Below, piece by piece: positions 43,341 through 51,258 of a stretch of 64,000 nucleotides of DNA (position 1 is the first letter of the stretch; each line of letters opens with the position of its first letter). Below the pieces are notes generated by a model. That model made no database searches and was not told the DNA's origin. It saw only the letters and a program-made list of their open reading frames with translations. Source of the stretch: Devosia crocina (GTDB taxonomy: Bacteria; Pseudomonadota; Alphaproteobacteria; Rhizobiales; Devosiaceae); the NCBI RefSeq assembly GCF_900116545.1, contig NZ_FPCK01000001.1:496001-560000 (forward strand). Direction: 5' to 3'. The position numbers were made by a program, and so were the translations under genes.

Positions 43341-44369
43341 ATGGCCAAAATCACGATCGCACAGCTCGCCCGCGAAGCGGGGGTCAGCGTTGCCACTGTT
43401 GATCGCCTGATGAATGGTCGGGAAAAGGTCAGAGCCGAAACCGCCCTGAAGATCGAACAGGCAGCCCGCCGATTGGGCTATCACGGCGCCAATGCGATCA
43501 GTAGCCGTGTGGACGGTCACCGTCCGGAACTTGCATTCGGTTTTATTCTGCAAAAGGGCCAGCACGCATTCTATCAGCATTTTGCCGAGGAACTGCAGGC
43601 GGCAATGGAGGCGTGCCAGAGCCATCGGATCCGCATCCATTTGCGCTTTGCCGAAACGACGCAGCCGGGCGAACTGGCCGAACTCGTCCGCTCCCTGAGT
43701 GGAAAGGTGCAGGCCTTGGCGGCCAGCGGACTCGATCATCACGAGGTCACTCTCGCGGTACAGGATCTGCGCAGCCATGGCATCCCGACATTCTCGCTTC
43801 TGTCGGACTTTGCGCAGGGCGTGCGCGAGCGGTATCTGGGGCTCAACAATCTCAAGGTGGGCCGCACTGTCGGCTGGATGATGTCGCGTTTCATCCAGCG
43901 CCAGGGCAAGGTGGGCATCTTCATCGGCGGCACCCGCTTCCATGGCCACGAACTGCGCGAGACCGGCTTTCGCAGCTCCTTGCGCGAATATGCGCCGCAC
44001 CTGACCTTGCTTAACCCTCAGGTCAACATGGAGAATGCAGAGTTCACCTATGAAGCCACGGTGCAGATGCTCGAGGAGCATCCTGACCTTGCCGGGATCT
44101 ATTGTGCTGGCGGCGGCAAGGAAGGGGCGATCACGGCGCTTCGCGAAGCAGGAAAATCGCGTGAGGTCGCCCTGGTTGTCAATGAACTGACAGAGGAAAC
44201 GAGACTGGCTCTGCAGGAGCGCGTCGTGACGATTGTCATCGGTACGCCGCTGCGCGCTCTCTGCACCGAATTGGCCAACATGATGGTCGCAGCGGCAGAA
44301 AACGGGATGTCCCCTGATCCTGGTCAGCGCTTCCTCCCGCACGAGATCTGGACCCCTGAATCGCTTTGA
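43341..44369 (+). CDS. LacI-family transcriptional regulator of the inositol regulon
   Basis: A 342-residue repressor. The N-terminal HTH ITIAQLAREAGVSVATVDRLMNG and hinge are followed by a periplasmic-binding-protein-like sensor domain (from about residue 65) with a VGIFIGGTRFHGHELRETGF segment. The sensor resembles group I sugar-binding proteins, as expected for an inositol-type ligand. The direct downstream neighbour is the sugar importer, and candidate operators flank the gene. The ATG at 43341 lies three codons after an in-frame TTG. Inositol as the ligand is inferred from context. Confidence 0.87.
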   Translation: MAKITIAQLAREAGVSVATVDRLMNGREKVRAETALKIEQAARRLGYHGANAISSRVDGHRPELAFGFILQKGQHAFYQHFAEELQAAMEACQSHRIRIHLRFAETTQPGELAELVRSLSGKVQALAASGLDHHEVTLAVQDLRSHGIPTFSLLSDFAQGVRERYLGLNNLKVGRTVGWMMSRFIQRQGKVGIFIGGTRFHGHELRETGFRSSLREYAPHLTLLNPQVNMENAEFTYEATVQMLEEHPDLAGIYCAGGGKEGAITALREAGKSREVALVVNELTEETRLALQERVVTIVIGTPLRALCTELANMMVAAAENGMSPDPGQRFLPHEIWTPESL

Positions 44370-44378
44370 CGAAAACCC

Positions 44379-44409
44379 ATCATGGATCAGGCGTGAATCT
44401 ATCATCTAT
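44379..44409. promoter_or_regulatory. Candidate operator upstream of the inositol transporter operon
   Basis: ATCATGGAT (44379-44387) and ATCATCTAT (44401-44409) are spaced 22 bases apart and share a CATGGATNAGGCG core with the site at 43288. It lies 200 bases before the binding-protein gene. A weak TTGACC at 44435-44440 may be the -35 of the operon promoter. The rest of the gap to 44608 shows only the AAGGAGG ribosome site. Confidence 0.5.
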
Positions 44410-44608
44410 GAGGTCTGACGCGGCTTAAACCCGATTGACCGTGACAAAGCGCTGATGAAATCTCTTGGTCGGCTGGAGCAGAAAAATCTGCACAGTTTGG
44501 GAGGAGAGTATTCAGGGCTCGTCGGAGCAGGATCGTCTTTCATCCGCTTTGCATACCCCGATTACTCCAGAAACCGGCGCTGGCGCTGCTGGCTGCCAAG
44601 GAGGAACT

Positions 44609-45550
44609 ATGCACAAGCTTCTGCTTTCGACTGCGATTGTCTTGACCTTGTCCGGCGCTGCCTCTGCGCAAACCGTCGGGGTTTCCATGGCGCTGTTCGA
44701 CGACAATTTCCTGACCGTGTTGCGCAACGGCATTCAGGCCAGTGCCGACGAGCAGGGCATCGACGTTCAGATCGAGGATGCCCAGAACGACGTCGCCAAG
44801 CAGCTCGATCAGATCAGGAATTTCCTTGCATCCGGCGTCGATGCAATCGTGGTCAATCCGGTCGATACTTCGGCCACCCAGGCCATGTCCGATGCCGCAG
44901 CATCCGCAGGCGTGCCGCTTGTCTATGTCAATCGCCAGCCGATCAACGTCGACACCTTGCCCGACGGCCAGGCCTTCGTTGCCTCCAATGAGGTGGAGTC
45001 GGGCACGCTTGAAACCCAGGAAGTCTGTCGCCTTCTTTCGGAAGCGGGCAAGACCGACGCCAATATCTATGTGATGCAGGGCGAGCTTTCCAACCAGGCC
45101 GCCATCCAGCGCACCCAGGACATCTACGATGTGATGGAGAGCGGAGACTGCGGCGTGACGCTCAATGTCATCGATCAGCAGACAGCCAATTGGAGCCGCG
45201 ATCAGGCCCAGAACCTGATGACCAACTGGCTCTCGACGGGCACCGACTTCGACGCGGTGATCTCCAACAACGACGAAATGGCCTTGGGCGCAATTCAGGC
45301 GATGAAAGCGGCCGGCATCGGCATGGACAGTGTGATCGTCGCCGGCATCGACGCTACCCAGGATGCACTTGCCGCGATGCAGGCCGGCGACCTCGACGTC
45401 ACCGTATTTCAGAATGCGGCAGCCCAAGGGTCCGGATCGCTTGATGCGGCTCTCAAGCTTGCCGCAGGCGAAACCGTCGAAAAGAAGGTCTATGTACCCT
45501 TCGAGCTCGTGACCCCTGCCAATATGGAGCAATACCTCCAGCGGAACTGA
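44609..45550 (+). CDS. Sugar ABC importer substrate-binding protein, probably myo-inositol (IbpA-like)
   Basis: A 313-residue periplasmic protein with a Sec signal peptide (cleavage at GAASA/QTVG) and a Peripla_BP_4 fold (RbsB-like). The ligand region DFDAVISNNDEMALGAIQAM and VIVAGIDATQDALAAMQAG are typical. It heads the SBP-permease-ATPase set directly upstream of iol genes, so inositol is the likely ligand (context inference, as for IbpA-IatP-IatA of Caulobacter). The start is fixed by AAGGAGG. Confidence 0.88.
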   Translation: MHKLLLSTAIVLTLSGAASAQTVGVSMALFDDNFLTVLRNGIQASADEQGIDVQIEDAQNDVAKQLDQIRNFLASGVDAIVVNPVDTSATQAMSDAAASAGVPLVYVNRQPINVDTLPDGQAFVASNEVESGTLETQEVCRLLSEAGKTDANIYVMQGELSNQAAIQRTQDIYDVMESGDCGVTLNVIDQQTANWSRDQAQNLMTNWLSTGTDFDAVISNNDEMALGAIQAMKAAGIGMDSVIVAGIDATQDALAAMQAGDLDVTVFQNAAAQGSGSLDAALKLAAGETVEKKVYVPFELVTPANMEQYLQRN

Positions 45551-45561
45551 TCCCGCACGGA

Positions 45562-45592
45562 GTCTCCGGGCACTGCGCCCGGAGACCTTTTT
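45562..45592 (+). terminator. Hairpin with T tract between binding-protein and permease genes
   Basis: A perfect 10-bp stem (GTCTCCGGGC / GCCCGGAGAC, 45562-45571 and 45577-45586) with a 5-base loop is followed by CTTTTT. It is probably a partial terminator giving excess binding protein over the permease and ATPase. Confidence 0.75.
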
Positions 45593-45613
45593 CCTCTGGA
45601 CTGGAGAACCTCC

Positions 45614-46729
45614 ATGGCAGTCTCCCAAATAGGCATCGGCGGCTTGGAATATGACCCGCGCAAGCGCTCCCTGCCGCCTGAACTGGGCGTTCTGGCTGCA
45701 CTGATCATCATCATCGTCGTTTTCGAAGTGCTGAACCGTCTCAATGGCGGCAGCTTTCTCTTCAACATGCGCGAGTCCGTACCGGCGCTCTTTAATCAAC
45801 AGCGGCTCGATATCATGCTGCTGCAGGTCGCCATCACCGGCATCATCGCGCTTGGTGTCACCCAGGTGATTATCCTCGGGGGTATCGATCTCTCCTCCGG
45901 CTCGGTGGTCGGCGCCACGGCGATGATCACGATGAGCTTTGCCCAAACCGGCCTTGTGAACGGCAATCCCAACCCAAGCGCGATCCTAGGCCCATGGGCC
46001 ATGGATCTGCCGGTTATCGTGCCGATTCTGGTAGGGCTTGCCTGCGGCGTCTTCGCCGGACTGATCAACGGCTTTTTCATCGCCTACACCAAGATCCCGC
46101 CCTTTATCGCCACCTTGGGCATGATGGTCTCGGCCCGGGGGGTGGCACGCTGGTGGTCCAACGGTCAGCCCGTGTCCTTCCCTACAGAGACCTATGCAAG
46201 TCTTGCCAATGGCGATCTTCTGGGCACCATCACCTTCGGTTTGTTTCGCTGGCCGGGCCAGAACCCGGCCGTCATCTTCCTACTGCTGGCCGTGCTGATG
46301 TTCCTCGTGATGCGCTATACGCTTTACGGCAAGCGCAGCTATGCCATCGGCTCCAACGAAGCCGCGGCGCGTATGTCCGGCATCAATGTCGCTCGGCACA
46401 AGCTGCTGGTCTATGCCATGGCCGGACTGTTCACCGCCATCGCTGCAATCCTGCTGACCTCCAAGAACCTGACGGCGCAGGCCGGCATGGGCGTGATGTA
46501 TGAGCTCGACGCCATTGCCATGGCTGTGATCGGCGGCGTGTCTCTGGCTGGTGGGCGCGGCTCGGTGGTGGGCACGGTCCTGGGGGCGATGATCTTCAGC
46601 GTCATCCTTTCCGGTTTCACCTCGATCCGGCTCGACGCCTACTACCAGGACATGGTCAAGGGCGCGATCATCGTGGGTGCCGTGGTGTTCGATCAGTGGC
46701 GGCAGCGCCGCCGGGCTATGGGAGCCTAG
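45614..46729 (+). CDS. Sugar ABC importer permease (IatP-like)
   Basis: A 371-residue RbsC-family membrane protein with about ten helices. It carries ALGVTQVIILGGIDLSSGSV, an ATLGMMVSARGVARWW segment, and the EAA-like loop GSNEAAARMSGINVARHKL that docks the ATPase. It acts as a homodimer with the following ATPase. The gene follows the attenuator hairpin and is two bases ahead of the ATPase gene. Confidence 0.9.
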   Translation: MAVSQIGIGGLEYDPRKRSLPPELGVLAALIIIIVVFEVLNRLNGGSFLFNMRESVPALFNQQRLDIMLLQVAITGIIALGVTQVIILGGIDLSSGSVVGATAMITMSFAQTGLVNGNPNPSAILGPWAMDLPVIVPILVGLACGVFAGLINGFFIAYTKIPPFIATLGMMVSARGVARWWSNGQPVSFPTETYASLANGDLLGTITFGLFRWPGQNPAVIFLLLAVLMFLVMRYTLYGKRSYAIGSNEAAARMSGINVARHKLLVYAMAGLFTAIAAILLTSKNLTAQAGMGVMYELDAIAMAVIGGVSLAGGRGSVVGTVLGAMIFSVILSGFTSIRLDAYYQDMVKGAIIVGAVVFDQWRQRRRAMGA

Positions 46730-46731
46730 CC

Positions 46732-47523
46732 ATGAGCGATCACGCAATGGGGCACGATGTGGTGCTGGAAACCCGGGGGCTGACCAAGCGCTATGGCGGC
46801 GTCCACGCCCTAGAGAACGCCAATTTCGTCATCCGCAAGGGCGAGCATGTCGCCATCATGGGTGATAATGGTGCGGGCAAGTCCACCTTCGTGCGCCAGA
46901 TTACCGGCGTCGAACAGCCGACCAGCGGCGAAATCGCTTTCGATGGGAGTGTCGTCAACTTCGACGGGCCGCTCGATGCCCGCCGCCGCGGCATCGAGGC
47001 GGTGTTCCAGAACCTCGCGCTGGCCGACGATCTCGATGTGCCCTCGAACCTGTTTCTGGGGCGCGAAAAGATCAAGTTCAACCTCGGCCCGTTTTCTATT
47101 CTCGATGGCAAGGGCATGCGCGAGGCAACGTTGCAGGCGCTCAAGAAGACGGCGGTCAAAATTCCCAATCTGTCGAGCACCATCCGGCACATGTCGGGAG
47201 GCCAGCGTCAGTGCGTCGCTATAGCCCGCACCGCCACTTTCGCCTCCAAGCTCATCATCATGGACGAGCCCACGGCCGCTCTTGGGGTGCAGGAAACCGC
47301 GCAGGTGGAAAACATCGTCCGCACGCTCAAGAACAATGGCGAGGCACTGATCCTGATCTCGCACAATATGCGTCAGGTCTTCGATCTCGTGGACCGGATC
47401 GTGGTGTTCCGGCGCGGGCGGATCGTGGCCAATCTGAACAAGTCCGAGACCGATGGGCAGGATGTCGTGGCCTATATCACAGGCGCCAAAACCGGGGCCG
47501 AATTTGCCGAGGGCGCGCTCTAG
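46732..47523 (+). CDS. Sugar ABC importer ATPase, single-domain type (IatA/FrcA-like)
   Basis: A 263-residue single nucleotide-binding domain. Most carbohydrate CUT2 importers use a fused double ATPase, so this is the half-size FrcA-like kind. Walker A is GDNGAGKST, the signature MSGGQRQCVAIAR has Met for Leu, Walker B is LIIMDEPTAALG and the H-loop LISHNM is intact. It energises uptake by the adjoining permease. A GGGAG ribosome site precedes the ATG. Confidence 0.9.
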   Translation: MSDHAMGHDVVLETRGLTKRYGGVHALENANFVIRKGEHVAIMGDNGAGKSTFVRQITGVEQPTSGEIAFDGSVVNFDGPLDARRRGIEAVFQNLALADDLDVPSNLFLGREKIKFNLGPFSILDGKGMREATLQALKKTAVKIPNLSSTIRHMSGGQRQCVAIARTATFASKLIIMDEPTAALGVQETAQVENIVRTLKNNGEALILISHNMRQVFDLVDRIVVFRRGRIVANLNKSETDGQDVVAYITGAKTGAEFAEGAL

Positions 47524-47624
47524 ACCCCGACCCATCATCGCTTTGCCTGTCCCGGCTCCGGGGCGGGCGGCAAGTCTACCTTGTGACCAAGGCCTGACCC
47601 GGGCCTGCTCCGAAAGGACACCAG

Positions 47625-48524
47625 ATGAAGATCGCCCTTGATCCCCACATGCACCGGCATCTCCCGCTCGACCAACTGCCCGCCAAGGTCGCCGAGCTTG
47701 GTTTTGAGTGGATCGAGATGTCGCCGCGCGGGGATTTCCTCGAATGGTTCAAGGCGCCGCGGGTGTTTCCTCAGCGTATTCGCGCGTTCAGGAAGTCGCT
47801 GAGGGACAATGGCGTCGGCATCGCTTCCCTTTTGCCGATGTATCGCTGGGCCAGCAATGACGAGGCCGAACGGCAGGCTGCCGTCAAACATTGGAAGCGC
47901 GCCATCGAGATTGCCCTGGAAATGGAGGTCGACGTGATGAATTCCGAATTCGGGCGCGGGCCGCATCCGGACAAGGGAGGCTGCTATTGCTGCCACACCG
48001 GCTCGATGATCGAGGCGTGCGAGGATGCCTGGTGGCGCTCGATGGAGGAACTGGTGCCGATCCTTGAACGCGAAGGCATCGCGCTTCATATCGAGCCGCA
48101 TCCCGAGGATTGGTGCGAAACGCTGCAGCCGGCGCTCGACATCATCCGCACGGTCAATTCCAAGAACGTCAAATTCCTCTATTGCGCGCCCCACACCTTC
48201 TATTTCGGCGACGATACGCGCGCCATGCTGCGCGAGAGCGCCGATGTGCTGGCCCATGTCCATGTCGGCGACACGTTCAATCACCGGGCCTCTTCTGGCC
48301 TGCGCTATATCCTCAATCCACCCGGCACGCAGGCGCGGGTGCATCAGCATCTCAATATCGGCCAGGGTGAGGTGCCTTGGGACGATTTCTTCGGCACACT
48401 CGCCGAGATCGGCTTTGACGGGATCATGACCGCCTGTGTCTTCGCCTGGGAAGACAAGGCCGATCAATCCGGCAAGTTCATGCGCTCGGAAATGCAGCGC
48501 TATATTGACACATATTTTAAGTAG
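47625..48524 (+). CDS. Sugar-phosphate isomerase/epimerase-like TIM barrel, IolH-like
   Basis: A 299-residue xylose-isomerase-like TIM barrel (AP_endonuc_2 family). It begins MKIALDPHMHRHLPLDQLPA and has metal-ligand candidates in NSEFGRGPHPD, HIEPHPEDW and VHVGDTFNH. The sequence resembles the poorly understood IolH proteins of inositol operons. The first gene of the catabolic set after the importer. The reaction is unproven; an aldolase or isomerase role on an inositol-derived intermediate is plausible. Confidence 0.7.
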   Translation: MKIALDPHMHRHLPLDQLPAKVAELGFEWIEMSPRGDFLEWFKAPRVFPQRIRAFRKSLRDNGVGIASLLPMYRWASNDEAERQAAVKHWKRAIEIALEMEVDVMNSEFGRGPHPDKGGCYCCHTGSMIEACEDAWWRSMEELVPILEREGIALHIEPHPEDWCETLQPALDIIRTVNSKNVKFLYCAPHTFYFGDDTRAMLRESADVLAHVHVGDTFNHRASSGLRYILNPPGTQARVHQHLNIGQGEVPWDDFFGTLAEIGFDGIMTACVFAWEDKADQSGKFMRSEMQRYIDTYFK

Positions 48525-48533
48525 GAGGCCGGA

Positions 48534-49541
48534 ATGGCCCTGAGAATTGGCGTCATCGGCGCAGGAGCGATCGGCCAGGATCATGCGCGCCGTATCAACC
48601 AGGTCTTGACCGGCGCGCACATCGTCGCGGTGTCTGATGTCAATGCCGGCAATGCCGCTGCCTTGCAGAGTGAAGTCGCGCCGGATGCGACACTCTTTGC
48701 CACCGGCGAGGAACTGATCGCCGCGCCCGAGATCGACGCGGTGCTCGTTACCTCCTGGGGCACGACGCACGAGCAATATGTCCTGGCCGCCATTGCCGCG
48801 GGAAAACCATGCTTTTGCGAAAAGCCTTTAGCGACAACGGCCGAAGGCGCGCGCCGCATCGTCGAAGCGGAGAGCGCAGCCGGCAAGCGACTGGTTCAGG
48901 TAGGGTTCATGCGCCGCTACGATGAAGGCTACAAGATGCTCAAGGCGGTGGTGGACAAGGAGATCGGCACGCCGCTGATGGTACATGCCGCCCACCGCAA
49001 TGCATCTGTTGCCGAAGCCTATGTCACGCCCATGGCCATTCATGATACCTTGATCCACGAGATCGACGTGTTCCGCTGGCTGCTTGATGACGATTATGTT
49101 TCAGCCCAGGTGGTCTTTCCCCGCAAGACCTCGCACGCCCATGGCAAGCTGCGCGACCCACAGATCGTGCTGCTTGAGACGGCCAAGGGCGTGCGCATCG
49201 ATGTCGAGGTTTTCGTCAACTGCCGCTATGGCTACGACATTCAATGCCAGGTGGTGGGAGAGGAAGGCCTCGCCAATCTGCCCGAGCCGATGTCCATCGT
49301 CACCCGCAAAAAAGCCAAGCTGCAGAACGCGATCCTGACCGATTGGAAGCATCGCTTCATTGATAGCTATGATGTCGAATTGCAGGACTTCATCGACGCA
49401 GCCGCCAAGGGCACGGCCAGCGGTCCCTCCTCCTGGGACGGATATGTCGCCGCGGTCACCTCCGATGCTTGTGTAAAGGCGCAGGAAACGGGCGAGATCG
49501 TCCCCATCGAATTGCCCGCGCGTCCGGCGCTCTATGCGTGA
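48534..49541 (+). CDS. iolG: myo-Inositol 2-dehydrogenase
   Basis: NAD-dependent oxidation of myo-inositol to 2-keto-myo-inositol (scyllo-inosose), the first step of catabolism. A 335-residue Gfo/Idh/MocA protein with Rossmann motif [16 protein letters not shown], the catalytic Lys motif CFCEKPLA and the His-containing [17 protein letters not shown]. It is full length. A strong AGGAGG site lies 7 bases before the start, and it is 9 bases from the previous gene. Confidence 0.93.
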   Translation: MALRIGVIGAGAIGQDHARRINQVLTGAHIVAVSDVNAGNAAALQSEVAPDATLFATGEELIAAPEIDAVLVTSWGTTHEQYVLAAIAAGKPCFCEKPLATTAEGARRIVEAESAAGKRLVQVGFMRRYDEGYKMLKAVVDKEIGTPLMVHAAHRNASVAEAYVTPMAIHDTLIHEIDVFRWLLDDDYVSAQVVFPRKTSHAHGKLRDPQIVLLETAKGVRIDVEVFVNCRYGYDIQCQVVGEEGLANLPEPMSIVTRKKAKLQNAILTDWKHRFIDSYDVELQDFIDAAAKGTASGPSSWDGYVAAVTSDACVKAQETGEIVPIELPARPALYA

Positions 49542-49548
49542 GGGTGCC

Positions 49549-50352
49549 ATGCGATTTGCGCTCAACCATATCACCGTGCCGAGCCTATCGCTCGAAGCGT
49601 TCTTTGCATTGGCCCGCAATCTCGACATCACCGAGGTCGAAATTCGCAACGACACGCCCGATGTGGCCGGCACGCGTGCGGCGGGCGAGGTCCGTACCGC
49701 CGCAGCCGATGCAGGGGTGACGATCCTCAGCATCAATGCGGTTTATCCCTTCAATCTCTGGTCTGGCGACCTTCCGGAACGCGCGGAAAAGCTTGCCGAC
49801 TATGCCGCTGAATGCGGCGCCAAGGGTCTCGTCATGTGCCCGCTTAACAATGGGCAATCCGTGTCTGACGAGGATCTGGTGGAGGCGCTTGCCGCCATGC
49901 AGCCGATCCTGGTGAGCCGTGGCCTCAAAGGTCTTGTCGAACCTCTCGGCTTTCCCATTTCGTCCCTGCGCACCAAGCGCAGGTCGCTCGACGCTATCGC
50001 GCGGAGTGGCGGAGAGGGGACCTATCGCCTCGTGCATGACACGTTCCACCATAGTCTTGCGGGAGAAACGGATATCTTCGCCGCAGAAACGGGTCTCGTT
50101 CATATCTCGGGCGTCACCGATCCCGCCGTGGCAGTCGATGACATGCTCGACACTCACCGCGGGCTGGTGACCGAAGGTGACCGCCTGGACAATGCGGGAC
50201 AGATCCGCGCCCTTTTGGCGCAAGGCTATGAGGGGCCGTTCAGTTTCGAGCCGTTCTCGGCCGAAATCCATGCCCTCTCCGATCCCCAAACGGCCATTCG
50301 GCAGAGCATGGACTTCATTTCTAACCAGCTTCAGGACCGCGCACGCCCATGA
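49549..50352 (+). CDS. TIM-barrel sugar isomerase, IolI-like (candidate inosose isomerase)
   Basis: A 267-residue AP_endonuc_2-type TIM barrel with metal-site segments IRNDTPDVAG, VEPLGFP, HDTFHH and GPFSFEPFS. This family includes IolI, which converts 2-keto-myo-inositol to 1-keto-D-chiro-inositol, and other inosose or ketose isomerases. It sits between iolG and iolE and overlaps iolE by four bases. The ATG at 49549 with GAGGG just upstream is preferred to ATG 49534, which lies within iolG. Confidence 0.75.
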   Translation: MRFALNHITVPSLSLEAFFALARNLDITEVEIRNDTPDVAGTRAAGEVRTAAADAGVTILSINAVYPFNLWSGDLPERAEKLADYAAECGAKGLVMCPLNNGQSVSDEDLVEALAAMQPILVSRGLKGLVEPLGFPISSLRTKRRSLDAIARSGGEGTYRLVHDTFHHSLAGETDIFAAETGLVHISGVTDPAVAVDDMLDTHRGLVTEGDRLDNAGQIRALLAQGYEGPFSFEPFSAEIHALSDPQTAIRQSMDFISNQLQDRARP

Positions 50353-51242
50353 TTTTCTACGGCACCAACCCCATTGCCTGGTCCAATGACGATGACTGGA
50401 CGATCGGCGATCACCTGACGCTCGAGGATTGTCTCTCCGATTGCCGCGCCATAGGCTTCGACGGCATCGAAAAGGGCCACAAGATGCCCGACGAAGGCAC
50501 CGCGCTCAAAGCCAGGCTTGGCGAATACGGGCTGCGCTTTGCCGCCGGCTGGTTCTCGACCAATCTCCTGCGCAATGACATCGACACCGAACTCCAGGCG
50601 CTCAAGGCCTGGATCGACTTCACCAAGGCAGCCGGCGGCAGCCATATCAATGCCTGCGAGTGCTCCAACACCGTCCACGGCAATGATGGCGTGCCGGTCA
50701 ATGATCGTCCGATCATGTCCGATCAGGAATGGGAGCGGTTCACCTCCGGATACGACACGCTGTCGGCTCTGGCGGCCGCAGAAGGGGTGAAGATGGGCTA
50801 CCATCACCATATGGGCACGATCATCGAATCCGAGGCCGATATCGACCGGTTCATGAGCATGGCCGGGCCTCATACCAGGCTGTTGCTCGACACAGGCCAT
50901 GCCTATTTCGGCGGTGCCGATCCCGTGAAGCTGGCTGACCGCTATATGGACCGGGTGACGCACATCCACTGCAAGAACATCCGTGCAGTCCAGATGCGGG
51001 ACGTTCGCGAGAACAATCTGTCTTTTCTGGAAGGCGTGCGGCGTGGTGCTTTCACCGTGCCCGGCGATCCCGAAGGCTGCATCGATTTCGAACCCGTGCT
51101 GCAAATCGCCGCCGAGCGCGGATACCAGGGTTGGGTCGTGATCGAGGCCGAGCAGGACAGCGCGCGCTTCGACCCGCTCAAGTATCAGGGCATGGGCCTT
51201 GAAACGCTCAAGGCCATCGCCGCCAGGGTCGGCCTGCAGTAG
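50349..51242 (+). CDS. iolE: myo-Inosose-2 dehydratase
   Basis: Dehydrates 2-keto-myo-inositol to 3D-(3,5/4)-trihydroxycyclohexane-1,2-dione; second step. A 297-residue metal-dependent TIM barrel beginning MIFYGTNPIAWSNDDDW, with the typical GFDGIEKGHKMP, GYHHHMGTIIE, LLLDTGHAYFGG and HIHCKNIR segments. The start overlaps the previous stop (ATGA). Confidence 0.94.
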   Translation: MIFYGTNPIAWSNDDDWTIGDHLTLEDCLSDCRAIGFDGIEKGHKMPDEGTALKARLGEYGLRFAAGWFSTNLLRNDIDTELQALKAWIDFTKAAGGSHINACECSNTVHGNDGVPVNDRPIMSDQEWERFTSGYDTLSALAAAEGVKMGYHHHMGTIIESEADIDRFMSMAGPHTRLLLDTGHAYFGGADPVKLADRYMDRVTHIHCKNIRAVQMRDVRENNLSFLEGVRRGAFTVPGDPEGCIDFEPVLQIAAERGYQGWVVIEAEQDSARFDPLKYQGMGLETLKAIAARVGLQ

Positions 51243-51258
51243 GGCGGGGAGAAGAACT

